A stretch of DNA of 64,000 nt from Clitoria ternatea. Its lineage: Eukaryota; Streptophyta; Magnoliopsida; Fabales; Fabaceae. Location of the stretch: contig CM075669.1 in NCBI GenBank assembly GCA_037962975.1, positions 80,954,001 to 81,018,000 on the forward strand. The letters run 5' to 3'. The notes beneath the pieces were generated by a model that was given only the letters and a program-made list of their open reading frames with translations, did no database searches and was not told where the DNA came from. Of the stretch, positions 46,567 through 59,095 are shown in pieces. How positions within the stretch are numbered: the stretch's first letter is position 1; every line of letters begins with the position of its first letter. Position numbers and translations under genes: made by a program.

Positions 46567-48330
46567 TTAGTCAAAATATTTGGCATCATACAAATACACC
46601 TCTGTATCTATGTGCTCTTGGAACCCTTGAAACAAAGGTTTAAGTCGGTGTCCATTTACCTTGAAAACCTTGTTTGTCGCTTTATCTGAAATTTCAATCA
46701 CACCATAAGGAAAGATATTAGTTATTTCAAATGGGCCTGCCCATTTAGAGCGAAGCTTACCAGATATGAGCTTTAGACGTGAATTGTACAATAAAACTTT
46801 TTGTCCAATGAAAAAGTTTTTTCTCAAGACTTGTTTGTCATGAAAGGATTTGGCTTTTTCTTTATAGGTTTTAGAACTTTCATAAGCTTCCAAACGAATT
46901 TCTTCCAGTTTCTGTAGTTGGAGTTTCCTTTCTTTACCGGCCTCATTTAAGTCCAGGTTACATTGTTTTACTGCCTAATAAGCTTTGTGCTCAATTTCTA
47001 CAGGTAAGTGACATGATTTTCCAAAAACAATCCTATAGGGTGACATTCCAATAGGTGTTTTATAAGCTGTTCTATAAGCCCAAAGAGCATCTTCTAACCT
47101 TTTGCTCCAATCTTTCCTATTTGGTTGTACTGTTTTTTAAAGGATCATTTTTAATTCTCGATTAGACACTTCAGCTTGCCCATTTGTTTGAGGGTGATAA
47201 GGTGTTGAAACCTTATGCATAACTCCATATTTTTTAAGAAGGGACTCCATTTTACGGTTGCAAAAATGTGATCCTTGATCACTAATAATGGCTTTAGGAA
47301 CACCAAACCTGCAAAATATGTGTGATCTAACAAAATCTATAACAACTTTAGAATCATTAGTTTGAGTAGCTTTAGCTTCAACCCATTTAGACACATAATC
47401 GATCGCAAGTAGTATATAAACAAAACCAAAAGATACAGGAAAAGGTCCCATGAAATCTATGCCCTAAACATCAAAAATTTCACAAAATAACATGGGTTGT
47501 TGAGGCATCTTATTTCTACGAGATATGTTTCCCATTCTTTGACATCGTTCGCAAGATTTACAAAATGTATATACGTCACGAAAAATTATTGGCCAATACA
47601 AACCAGATTCTAATACTTTCCTTGTTGTATGTTGAGGTCCAAAATGTCCACCACATGCATATGTATGACAAAATGTAAGAATGGAATGAAATTCATTTTC
47701 AGGTACACACCTTCTAATGACTTGATCACTACAAAGTTTCCATAAGTAAGGATCATCCCAAACATAGTATTTAGAATCACTTTTTAGTTTTATTATTTGT
47801 TGTTTAGATGCATGTATGGGAGTAACAGAAGCAACTAAGTAGTTTACCAAATCAGCAAACCATGGAGTGGAATCATGTATTCCCATAAGTTGTTCATTAG
47901 GGAAATCATCTCTAATGGAAATTGGGTCAAGTTCTTTTTCAATTCTGCTTAAGTGATCAACCACCAAATTTTCTGCTCCAATTTTATCCCTAATTTCAAT
48001 GTCAAATTCTTGGAGCAGCAACATCCACCTGATTAATCTTGGTTTTGCATCTGGTTTCTTTAAAAGGAACTTTAATGCTGCATGATCTGAAAATACAACC
48101 ACTTTTGAACCGAGCAAATAAGATCTAAATTTATCAAGAGCAAACACAATCATAAGCAGTTCTTTTTCCGTGGTAGTATAGTTTATTTGTGCAGTATCTA
48201 AAGTTCGTGAAGCATAGTAAATAACATGTTGTACTTTACCTACTCTTTGAGCAAGAATAGCTTCTAATGCATAATTTGATGCATCACACATAAGTTCAAA
48301 TGGAAGTGACTAATCTAGTGCCTGGATGAT
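46567..48330 (-). pseudogene. Athila-type RNase H and integrase, with stops
   Basis: In minus-strand order: RNase H (ELMCDASNYALEAILAQR, then TTEKELLMIVFALDKFRSYL, and FSDHAALKFLL); the H2C2 integrase zinc finger (CHTYACGGHFGPQHTTRK ... CKSCERCQRMG, about 47670-47530); and the catalytic core (DYVSKWVEAKAT near 47410; AIISDQGSHF near 47290; PYHPQTNGQAE near 47190). The C-terminal domain includes KWAGPFEITNIFPYG near 46740 and ends at 46567. The pieces are separated by stops at about 48312, 47463, 47136 and 46977, of which the first and last replace Trp (D-W-S, Y-W-A contexts). This copy is therefore unlikely to make active integrase. Confidence 0.9.
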
Positions 48331-49954
48331 AGGAGTGGTAGTTAAAGCTTTCTTTAAGCAATCAAAAGCCTCTTTACATTTGTCATTAAAGTCAAATGTT
48401 ATATTTTTTTGTAGTAAGTTAGACAACGGAAGGGCTATCTTACTAAAGTTTTTTTATAAACCTTCTATAAAAACCTGCATGACCAAGAAAAGAATGAATA
48501 TCTCGCATACAAGAAGGATAAGGTAATTGAGAAATTACATCAATTTTTACAGGGTCTACTTCTATGCCTTTTTTAGATATTACATGGCCTAAAACTATTC
48601 CTTCTTCTACCATGAAGTGGCATTTCTCATAATTAAGAACAAGGTTAGTTTTAATGCATCTATGTAATACTTTATCTAGACTATTTAAGCAAGCATCAAA
48701 TGATGAACCATATATTGTGAAATCATCCATAAATACTTCTATGCAATTTTCAAGAAAATCAGCAAAGATACTAATCATGCATCGTTGAAAGGTACCAGGG
48801 GCATTGCATAAGCCAAAAGGCATCCTCCTATAAGCAAAAGTGCCAAAAGGACATGTAAATGTTGTTTTTTCTTGATCTTCTGGTGCAATATAAATTTGGA
48901 AGTAACCTGAAAATCCATCTAGAAAGCAGTAATGTGACTTACCTGCCAGTCGTTCCAACATTTGATCAATGAAAGGTAAAGGAAAGTGATCCTTTCGGGT
49001 TGCTTTGTTAAGTTTCTTGTAATCAATGCATACTCGCCGACTATTTTGGATTCTAGTAGGAATTAGTTCATCATTTTCATTTTTAACCACTGTGATTCCA
49101 GACTTTTTGGGAACCACTTGTATAGGGCTGACCCAAGTGCTATCTGATATAGGGTAAATGATGCCAACTTGTAATAATTTTGTTACCTCTTTTTTAACTA
49201 CATCAAGGATCTGAGGATTAAGTCTTCTTTGTGGTTGCCTTACTGGTTTAACTTCTTCCTCTAATAGAATTCTATGCATATACATGGAAGGGCTAATACC
49301 TGGGATATCTGCCAAAGTCCAACCAATTGCTTTCTTATGCTTCCTAATAATCTGCAACAACCTTGTTTCTTGATCAACATTTAATTTGTTAGAAATAATC
49401 ACTGGAAGATTCTTATCTTCCTCTAAATATGCATACTTTAAATGTTCAGGAAGAGGTTTTAACTCTAACATAGGAGGATGCATTATTGAAGGAATCAATT
49501 TGGTTGAATTTGTCTCAGCAACTTGTACTTCAACATAATCAGATGTATTTGTAACTATTTTAATCAAATTATTACACTTTGATTCTTTTGGAACAACATC
49601 TAGAACTATATTTTCTGTTTTAAGGGAGTTTAGATCATTATTATCATTAAGCAGATATTTCTCAATTTTAGCACACACAAATGAATCACAAAAATCAGAT
49701 AATATAGGAAAATCAACATCATCAAACAACTTAATAATATTATCATCAACTAAATCAATTATTAAGTCAATTTGAAAAACAGAATGATCCTCAGTAGGAT
49801 GCTTCATAGCATCTAAAATGTTGAATCTAACCACACTATCTCCAAATTCCATAGAAAGTATTCCTGCATGCACATCTATCTTTGTTCTATCTATTTTTAA
49901 GAATGGTCTGCCTAAAATTATTAGAGCTTTATTGGTGGAATTCTCACTTTCCAT
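48331..49954 (-). pseudogene. Athila-type reverse transcriptase, largely open, frameshift near its end
   Basis: A 503-codon open stretch (49954-48443) covers the linker after protease (LIILGRPFLKIDRTKIDVH), and the RT palm and fingers (VRQPQRRLNPQILDVVKKE, then WVSPIQVVPKKSGIT). Next come KDHFPLPFIDQMLERLAG and the active site FMDDFTIYGSS near 48735-48705, with F in the first place as is usual in this lineage. A shift in an A-run near 48440-48450 breaks the join to RNase H. The polymerase domain itself looks intact. Confidence 0.92.
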
Positions 49955-50723
49955 ATCTAGAACATAAAAATCTGCAACGAAAAATTAAATCATTAACTTT
50001 AACAAGGACATCTTTAATAATTCCTGTAGGATGTGCAGAGCTTCGATTTGCTAATTGTATAACCACACCTGTAGTTTGCAAAGGTCCAAGGGAAAGTGAA
50101 GTAAATACAGTCATAGGCATAACATTAATAGATACACCTAAGTCTAGCATGGCATTTTCAAATTTGTTATTGCCTATAATGCATGGAATGGTAAACGTCC
50201 TAGGGTCTTTACATTTTTCTGGTATCTGTGACAAAGGTTTCTCAATTAATGCAGACACATTTCTACTTATGTTAATCCTTTCATTGCCTTTTAGTCTTCT
50301 TTTATTAGTGCATAGTTCTTTAAGGAATTTGGCATATCTTGGGATTTGCTTGATGGCTTCTAATAAAGGTATATTTACCTCTACTTTTCTAAATGTTCCC
50401 AAGATCTCCTCATCAATTTTCTTATTTTGTATAGATTTTTGTCTTTATGGAAATGGAAGAGGAATATGTTGTTTATCAGGACCAGCTGTAGAAGGAGGAT
50501 TTGTAAGAGATATATCATTACTATTATTACTTGAACTATCTAAAACTTCTTCTGCATGTTTTTCTGTGACAATAGTATTTTCAGTTTGTTGTTGTTTTTC
50601 TGGTCCATGGATAGCTTTACCAGATCTTAAAGTAATTGCACTTACATTTTTAGGATTGACAATTGTCTGAGCGGGCAACTTATCTGAACCTTGAGATTGT
50701 AAATGGTTTAAAGATGTAGCCAA
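49944..50723 (-). pseudogene. Athila-type gag end and aspartic protease region
   Basis: The minus-strand frames include VSAITLRSGKAI (gag-protease linker, near 50650) and RFPKVEV-like GTFRKVEVNIPLLEAIKQIP near 50400. The protease site DLGVSINVMP lies near 50150-50120, where D-L-G replaces the D-S/T-G of most retroelement proteases, as is common in plant Athila/Tat proteins. A stop near 50444 (between FP and DKNLYKI) interrupts it. Confidence 0.85.
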
Positions 50724-51979
50724 TTGACTAATCTAATTTTTAAGAGTCTGAATTGTAGCCTCAGTTCTTTTTTGAAAGTTCAAATTATCTACTGACATTT
50801 GCTTTATCAATTCCTCCAAATTTTATTTCTCAGTGGAAGGTACAGCTATTTGTGTAGCTTGTTGTTGAATATGATGAGGTTGATAAGGTCTGCTTGGTCC
50901 AGTATTTGTCTGAAAAGGTGTATGAGGTTGTTGTGAAGAATTACCCCATCTTAAATTAGGGTGATTCCTCTAACCAGGATTATATCTGTTAGAAGAAAGA
51001 TCATAATTATTATATTGTTGTGGTCTGTTATTGTATAAGTTGGCAGCACATACTTGAGGATTTTCATCGGGAATTTTAGCTTCTTGCAATAAAGGATAAC
51101 AATCGGTATAATGATCTAATGAAGTACAAATAGAACATACCTTAGCAGGGGTTGCAGGTTGTTGTTTTTGAGACACAATAATATTTTTCATAAGCGTTGC
51201 TAGTTCAGTAAATTTACTTTCCTATTTTTTATCTCCATCATTAGTAGTTTCTATTTCATGGACTCCTCTAATTACTACAGAATTATTTCTAGTGGCATGT
51301 TGTTGAGAATTAGCAGCCATGTTCTCAATTAAAGTTTTTGCTGCATTTGTAGTTTTATTTTACAAAGCACCACCACTAGCTGCATCAACCAAAGTTCTAT
51401 CCATTGGATTAAGACCTTCATAGAAATATTGTATGAGAAGTTGGTCTGTAATTTGGTGATGGGGACAACTAGCACACAATCTTTTAAATCTTTCCCAGTA
51501 TTCATAAAGATTTTCCCGGTCATGTTGTCGGATGCCACATATTTCTTTTCTAATTGAGGAAGTTCTTGAAGCGGGGAAAAATTTTTCAAGAAACATTTTC
51601 TTTAGGTCATCCCAACTTGTAATGGAGCCAGGAGGAAGGTAAAATAACCAATCCTCAGCGATATCTGCTAGGGAGAAAGGAAAAGCTTTAAGTTTTACAT
51701 GTTCTTCTGAAACCCCTTCAGGTTTCATGGTAGAGCAAAGGATATGAAATGCTTTTAAGTGTTTATGAGGATCTTCACCTGCACGACCATGAAACTTTGG
51801 TAACAAATGAACTAAACCAGTTTTAAGCACAAAAGGAACATCTTCCTCAGGATATAAGATGCATGATGTTTGATTAGTGATATCTGGTGTAGCTAGTTCT
51901 TTTAATGTCTTTTCAGCCATATTATACAAATACTCAGAAGTTGAAGGTTTAGTTTCACTACTTATGCTAATAGCTAGAA

Positions 51980-52033
<54 letters not shown>

Positions 52034-52133
52034 CTAATAGTTTCTTAGATGATCTAACTAATTTATGAAATGTTCTATCTATTTCAGGATCAAAAGAACA
52101 TAGTGGTTCAGGATTAGATCTAGTCATACACAA
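50724..52133 (-). pseudogene. Athila-type gag
   Basis: The ATG at 52133 begins a 257-codon open frame with an N-terminal acidic and basic mix, a long asparagine run, LPKFHGRAGEDPHKHLKAFH, AEDWLFYLPPGSITSWDDL and FYEGLNPMDRTLVDAASGGA, all typical of the Athila/retrotrans_gag capsid. It then continues through stops near 51357, 51220 and 50970 to CSICTSLDHYTDCYPL, a CxxCx4Hx4C-like knuckle near 51130. Stops near 50970 and 50735 fit lost Trp and Gln codons. Confidence 0.9.
51978..52032 (-). repeat. (ATT)n trinucleotide repeat encoding poly-Asn in gag
   Basis: About 18 ATT units on the plus strand are read as a run of about 17 asparagines in the gag N-terminal part, in frame. Confidence 0.95.
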
Positions 52134-52434
52134 TACATCTACATATATTGTAACAAAATACTACAACTATGTAATAAAAGTAAAAAGTTATCATTTTAAT
52201 TATGAAATGCTTAGAACATATATTTAAAAATTTAAAGATTTTTTATATTTATATTTTTTTTCAATGGTTGAAAATGAGATTACTAGAAAAAAAAATAAGA
52301 ATATAATAAAGTGGAATTTTTTTAAAATTTTTTTTTATATGCTCATATTCAACCAAACCTGAATATCTTCAACATACATACAAAAAAAATGTAAATCATA
52401 TTAGGTAATTGAATGCAAATAATTAGGACCAAAG
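52134..52434. other. 5' untranslated leader of the Athila-type element
   Basis: AT-rich with poly-T/poly-A tracts, between the primer site and the gag start. No ORF. Confidence 0.6.
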
Positions 52435-52457
52435 GTCCTCGGCAACGGCGTCAAATT
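52435..52457 (-). promoter_or_regulatory. Primer-binding site, tRNA-Asp-like
   Basis: Directly inside the 5' LTR the minus strand reads TTTGACGCCGTTGCCGAGGA. It resembles the Athila primer site TGGCGCCGTTGCCGGGGA, complementary to tRNA-Asp, with a few changes. Confidence 0.85.
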
Positions 52458-54059
52458 TGACACGCTGTCGTTGTCGGGTCAAATAAAAAGTTAAATTAAT
52501 ATAGTATAAGGTGAACAACCGTAGTCGTCTCTCGAGGACCTTAGTTTAATTAGTTACACTCAATTTAATTATAACAAAGGGGGGTTTGTGTTGAGATTAA
52601 AAGGAAAATTAAGTGATTATATAATAGTGCAAAAAGTAAATTTATGAGTAAGAATAATCAAATTTAGAAACAACCAACCCAAGGAATTAATAAATCTTTA
52701 GTTAACTAATCATTGATCACAAATATGATTAAATATAATTAATTTCTCAACCTTGAATCATTTGGAATCCCTAAATGATTATATTCTAGAAAATCTTCTA
52801 GAATTGAATTAATGAACTAATAAGAATAATCAATCAATATATTCTTATTAATTACTAAAATAACTTTAAAACCATAATTTGATTGAGTTAAGAAACTAAA
52901 TAGAAATCTCTTATTTAGTGACTTAATCTTTGTTCTCAAATTGATTATTGATTAACCAACCAACATCAGTTTAGATTATAGATTGTTTAATTATATACCA
53001 ATCGGTTATACACTTAAATAATCTACCATCATAAGTGTTTGAGAAACAAAGAAAAGTAATTATCTTCAATCAAAATATTAAGAGCAAGAACTCAAAGTTA
53101 ACATAAAGAAAAATTAAATTCCTTGAGTTGATTTTAAAAGATTAAGCTTTCATGATAATTTTTAACAATGAAAGCTAATATTAAATTTACTATAACTTTG
53201 ATTATAAAAGTAAATAACAAATAATAAAATTAACTTACTTGATATTGAGGAAGGGAAATGAAAACCATAACTTGAGGGATGGAATATATAACAAAGAAAT
53301 AAAGCAAGAGAAAGAACTAAAACTTAAGAAACTAAAGCAAAGATATAGAAATGTAATGAAAACTAAAGCATGTATTTCTTATGTATCTCTTGTGTATCTT
53401 CCTTACAACTTCAAGCATCTATTTATAGGCAAGATATCATTATACTATACATTCATTTTCTGATCATTAATGCATTTTTTCAACATTGGTGGGCTTGAAA
53501 TTACAATAATTCAAAAGAAGATAATGGTAGGTGTTGAAATTCATTCTCCTCTTTATCTTCTCCACCTTGTGAGTCAAATATGACCATCTAGATGGCCGAA
53601 TTTTGAAAAACCTTCAACATGAAAGTTGTATATCTCTGTCTTATTGAGAATTTGGCGTAAGAATGAGGTTATTTGGACATCTACAGCTCCAGAGATGTGT
53701 ATTTTTGTGAACTATATCAATGCTAGTGGGACACATGAGGGCTGATTGATTCAAGCTCCATTTCTTCATTTTTTCAGATGGAAAATAACCAAATCTTATC
53801 ATCATGATGTAGGCCTCTGTCTTAGCTTTCCATGGGCTCTAAGATTAGCCCATTTGGATCACAAAAGCCCAAGTTATGGCCAAAATAAGGCAAGATACTC
53901 AAGATACATACAAAAAATGAAAATCGAACCATATATACATAATACTTCAATTTAACTAAACAACATAAAACTTAATTAAAATACTATTATTAAACATAGT
54001 AATTATATAATAAACCCCAAGTGTAAAACTATAAGAAGTGTATTAAAATTGGTTTATCA
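52458..54059 (-). mobile_element. 5' LTR of the Athila-type element
   Basis: About 97% identical by eye to the copy at 40941-42541. The TATA box (TATAAAT) is at 53427-53420. The largest local differences are near 53015-53030 and 53570-53585. Confidence 0.95.
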
Positions 54060-56035
54060 GTATGCTAAATGGTGATGTTAAATTGTTTGGCTAGTGTAAT
54101 GCCCTGATGATGATGTGATTGTGTTGTGTTCTCCATGAATGTTGAATGGTCATTATCCATGATAAATGTGAATGGATATGGATGATTAGCATGCCTTAAT
54201 TTATTGATTGTTGATTTATGAGTATTGATTATGAAGATTGTATAGCCATTGTGATTGATACAAGATGAATTTGTATTGTGATTCATGAAAGTGTTGAGAT
54301 ACTATGTTAAAAATGTATAACAATGGCGATGATTGATTAAAATAAAACCCACTAAGAGTTTGAGTGGTGATGTTGATGAAGGTGATGATTGATAAGTGGC
54401 ATAGTTAGGATGCATAGTTATGAGAATGCATTATGATTTGCATTTCCATTACATCCATGGCATACTGCATAGCCACCGGTGTTGGAATGTTAGGGGATTC
54501 CCCCAGCTGGCCCAGTGGGAGGGCAACTCGGTGCACGAGTATACTTGTTGTCCCCTGTGACTCAGAGTGTAAGTCATGAAACCGCCTATGTATAGCTACG
54601 GGGAGCTGCATGTGGCCCATCCTGTGGGTGCGGCTCTATGATGAGCAAGTGTCCCCGGTGGTCCTATGGATCACAGCTGCCATGGTATGAATCATGGTCG
54701 GCCCGTAACACCTCTATATTGATTATGGTGTTTACCGCGGTCATGGTGTAAATGGCCAGGTGTTGCAAGATGGGCGATACGGTTTGGTACTAGTAAAATA
54801 TAATGATATGCATGCGATTAGTAATATATGTGTACACACTTTTCTACTACAGTAGAAGTATTGTTATATGATCATACTTGACCCATAAATTTGTGTTTAT
54901 TCCTACAGTCAGATCCACAATTGATAAATTACTCCGTTGTGCATGTGCATTAGCTTAAGAGCATTTGCATATAGCAAAGAGGTATGCCAAAGGTGATGAG
55001 AAATGGTGTTGGTTGTGATTGGGTGAAAAAATACCTAAAGACAATATAAAAGATATGAATACAAATACATATATTGTGTATAGTGAATTTGTGTGTGTTG
55101 GCCCAAGATGATGAGGGGTTTGATTATGTGTATGCATATATATTTTGTTATGACCCATAAGGAATGATTGAGTATGTGTAAGATTAGTGAGGTGTTGATA
55201 ATTATGATGATGAATGATATATTGATGCAAAGTATACATGATGTTGAATGCATATGCATACAATCATATTGTATTCATTTTCATCTTTTAGAATGTATAA
55301 CTCTCTCTCCCATGTTATCTATTTTTAGCTTAGTGATACAGGACACTCATGGGAGTGAGATTAAATCTTTTGGAAATATGCATTTTGATGATGGAGGTAA
55401 GTTAGTGTATAGGAAGTGCCTTGGCCGACGAGTATTAATTTTGTATAGCATATGATGGATGGTGTATGCTTAATATGTATTTGGATTAGTGTATATTCAT
55501 TTTGGAGGTCATAGGTGAAAATTGGACCTTACATGTATGGCTAATTTTTTATTATGACCTAGACAATGTATGATGCTAGTTATGGGCTGAAATTATTACC
55601 AAAGTGATGAATGGATGATGTTAATTCATGAAATACAATGTTTCATGAAGTGTATGTAATGTTGTGTTTTGATGTTCATGCCTATTTGAGGAACCAATGG
55701 GGTCAAATTGTGTTTTATGTGGTTTTAATGGTATGTAAGGACTCCAATAGCTTAAATTCATGATTTATGACTAGTAGAAATTGGAATGAACCAATTCCAT
55801 TGACAATAGGTCCTTGAGTTGCACAAAAATGCCTCAAAATGAGTGAAACACATTTATGCGCATAACTCCCTTATTTTTGGAAATTTTTAAGTGCGGCTAG
55901 TGGCCATACGTCACAAATGATGTGTATAAGTTGGTGTCAAAATTTGGTAGGCATCGAAACTCATATGAAAAAGTTAGGGGATTAGAAGTCCAAAAATGTG
56001 ACTTTCTCTACATAAGATGGCCTCTGTGCTGTCAT

Positions 56036-56283
56036 GAATCGATTCAAGCTTTGCATGAATCGATTCAAGGCACATTGTTTTTATTGTTTCTAAGTCCAGA
56101 ACAGCTTGAATCGATTCAAGCACTCGCATGAATCGATTCAAGGCTCAATGGAATCACTGTACATGGGGTCCAGGAATGTTTGAATCGATTCATGCGAGCT
56201 TGAATCAATTCAAAAGGGCCTGTTTTCATTTTTTGGGACTCAAGTAGCGTTTGAATCGATTCATGGGATCCCTGAATCAATTC
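56036..56283. repeat. Palindromic TGAATCGATTCA array in LTR B
   Basis: GAATCGATTC occurs at 56036, 56057, 56108, 56130, 56182 and 56253, with GAATCAATTC variants at 56202 and 56274. They come in pairs about 20 bp apart, each flanked by GCTT/GCAT and AAGC/ATGC so that the palindrome often extends to 14-16 bp. Confidence 0.95.
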
Positions 56284-56661
56284 ATACCCCTGATTCTTCA
56301 ATTTTTCATGTGTTTTGCTGACAGATAGGTACCATTTAGCTATGATTCAAATATATATCTATGTATGACTTCAATTACCACTTTTTACCCATTAAATCAA
56401 GCCTCCTTAAATCTCTTCTTCAGTCTTTTCCATAACTCTCAAATCGATTATGCTTTTCGCTATCCCTTGTTGACAATCCTATGGTTAATTATCCAAGGTA
56501 GGCTCTTGATTTAATTTATTCACCTTCTCATATCTTCATATATGGGATAGGTTATTTAAAATGATCTGAGGTTACTCATTAACGATTTATCTCGTGGTTT
56601 CTTCTATTCTTTAATTATTTTAAAATCGTGAAAAATTTACCCTTACTTTTAGGGTGTCTCA

Positions 56662-57096
56662 TCATTGTCCAATGAACCATAAACCCTCTAACCATTGTGT
56701 AATAGAGTGTAAAGTGAGTGAGGAAAGAGAGGGAAAATGGACAGCACATGTAGAGAAGAAAAGAGAGATTTTACATTTTTCTTAAATTCTATTTAGCTCA
56801 TAAGTTCGCTGCTTCAAATCATACACCGTGTTCATATTTATATCTCCTCAACACTAAAAATTATTTTAACTATACCACCATAAGCACAATAATTTTCTAA
56901 ATATTCTAGACCCATCAAATATCTAATTTGACTTAGTAGGTCCCATACCATCTGTTAAATTGTCTGATTTTAGTAAATTTCAATTTACCGATAGACCATA
57001 ATTAGTGTCTAATTAATTTATCCATGTATATTGGACCACAAATCATGAATTACTATCATCTAATATATTTATTTCTTTAAAATTTAAGATGTTACA
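56662..57096 (-). mobile_element. Long LTR 'D', segment 3 (5' end)
   Basis: On the minus strand it begins TGTAACATCTTAAATTTTAAAG at 57096 and runs to the LTR B insertion at 56662. The start resembles that of LTR B (TGTAACATCCTAAATTTTG). Confidence 0.75.
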
Positions 57097-59044
57097 CAAT
57101 GAATGTAGACCATTGGATCAAATCAAAGGCTTAGATTAGGATAGAGAAATCATATTTTTCTCTTCTCCTTTTTCCTTCATCTCTCATGCCACTTTTGCTA
57201 CTTCTTCCATCTCTATTTTTGTTCATTCTCTCTTTTCCCTTCAAGCCAAAACCATGACTGCCCTCCATGTCCATTTCTCTCTTAAAATTAATTGCAATTT
57301 CTTGGAACATAAAGCTCTAATTGCACTTTGGGACATGTTTATACTTATTTTACCTTTTCCTTCCCAACTTCTCAGTTCTCTTCAAAGCTTTGGAGCAAGG
57401 TAAGATATTTACCATTTCTAGTGTTTCTATTCATTATTTTGAATGTCTTGGAGCATGAAAATGGTGTTTTTGATGTTGTTATGTTGAGAAATAAAAATAG
57501 GTCTTGGAACCCTAGGTTAGATGACCATGGGAGAATGGGTCTTTGTGGTGAAATATTGTACATGAATTTATGGGCTATAAAATACTTGAAATGGTGAATG
57601 GAAATAAATGGAATTTATTATTGATAATTTTGGTTAAAACCCTAGGTTTTGAAAAATATTTGGATGATGGTGAAATTTAGGGAAAATGCAATTTATTGCC
57701 ATAAGAATGATTAATGAGTATGGAAGTGAATTTTGGAATGCATGGCATGAATTATTGGTGATGAGGAATTGTGGAACCATGACTAAGTATTGGTATATTG
57801 ACTAACAAATGTGGTAGAAGGTGTTTCTTAGTGTGAATGGCATGAGCAATTTCTATGATGCATTATGGAATATTGAGAATCCATATTGGATAATGAATAA
57901 GGTTCATTGGTACTTTAAGAATGTTGTGTATGGTCATTTAAAAGATAGGAAATATTGATTAAGGGAAAGGAATTCTCGAAACCTCATAAAATATGAAACT
58001 AAAGCCTAGAAAATATTTGAAACATGATGGAAGTCATGAATGGATTTATTTGTATACTTAAGATTGAAAATGATGTTTGACTGGCAATTGATTGCATTTA
58101 TCTATGTTTTGAATGTAGGAAAAAATTCGGTAGACGAGGCAGGGCCATCAAATTGCGCGGATTTCTTCTCTTGAGGTAGGACAAGAGTTTTTTATTCTAA
58201 ATGCATGAATTAGATAACTTGATGATTGTTGTATAATATGATAAATCATATGTGCCTTATGGTGGATTAATGAATGGCATGATGATTGGGCAAGTATGTG
58301 CCTATGCATTATTATGAAAATATGCCTATGTATGGTTATGAAATTGTACATGATTCACCACTAGGATTAAATGTTAATGCTTGATAATGAAATTGGAATG
58401 AATATTGTTGTGTGACACACCCATAAGTGTTGATAAAAATTGATAAATGTCATTGATGCCATTATGATTGAAATAAGTTGTATGCTTGTAATGATTGTTG
58501 AAATTATGTTATTTAAAGAGAAAGTAAATGTCACAAATGAATATTGAAACAATAGCAAGACTTGTGGAAATTAAAATCCACTAAGAGAAGATGGTGATGA
58601 TGCTGAGAATGATAATTGTTGGTTGATGACTGGCATGGTAAGATGCATTAGTATGAGAATGCATATGATATATATCTGCATTTGCATCTATGACATATCT
58701 ACCTAGCTTCCCGGTTTGGAATGTTAAGGGTTCCACCAGTTGGTCCAATGGGAAGGTGACTCAGTGCACGAGCATGATTATTACCCTAGTGATTCCATGA
58801 TTGAATCACGAAGCTGCCTATGCTTAATCATGAGGAATTACATGTAATTGATCTAGTGGGGTGGCTCTTTGAGGAGTAAGATTTCCCTAGTGGTTCTGTT
58901 TTGTCACAACTACTATGGCAAGGAATCATGCTTGGCCTACAATATTATTATATAATGTCTTGTATGTTATTTGTCGATGGCATAGTGAAATGACCGGTGT
59001 TGCTTTTGGACGATGTAGTTTGGTACCAATAAAAATATTGGATG

Positions 59045-59048
<4 letters not shown>

Positions 59049-59080
<32 letters not shown>

Positions 59081-59095
59081 ATGTGTGTGTGTACA
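59049..59095. repeat. (AT)n(GT)n microsatellite in LTR C
   Basis: About 12 AT units are followed by GTGTGTATGTGTGTGTGT. Confidence 0.95.

Larger units (their letters stand above)
40941..54059 (-). mobile_element. Athila-type Ty3/Gypsy retrotransposon with two accessory ORFs, 13.1 kb, complete ends
   Basis: Two 1.6-kb LTRs (40941-42541 and 52458-54059) flank the element, with target duplication GTATG at 40936-40940 and 54060-54064. On the minus strand the order is 5' LTR, tRNA-Asp-like primer site, gag, protease, RT, RNase H, integrase, ORF-A, LOG-like ORF, about 2.3 kb non-coding, polypurine tract, 3' LTR. I count about 50 differences between the LTRs by eye, so about 97% identical, which implies a fairly young insertion. 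Pol has several stops and shifts. The extra ORFs sit where Athila elements carry an env-like gene. Confidence 0.93.
39478..56661 (+). mobile_element. Solo LTR 'B' (about 4.06 kb without its insert), TSD TCATT
   Basis: It starts TGTAACATCCTAAATTTTG and ends ...AGGGTGTCTCA, with TCATT at 39473-39477 and 56662-56666. The Athila-type element (40941-54059 plus GTATG) lies inside it. It includes a leader-like pyrimidine-rich zone ending TTTTGAGGTAAGC at about 40100. A GACGAGGCAGG landmark is at 40718, and a cassette at 54475-54790 contains GGTTTGGTACTAGTAAAA. A palindrome array lies near the 3' end. It was inserted in LTR D in the opposite orientation. Confidence 0.93.

Noticed and set aside
49882..50670. 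262-codon plus-strand open frame
   Set aside because: It is antisense to the Athila protease and gag end, which have recognisable motifs in the other direction.
56036..56283. CRISPR-like array
   Set aside because: The units are 10-16-bp palindromes with irregular spacing inside a plant LTR; there is no repeat-spacer structure.
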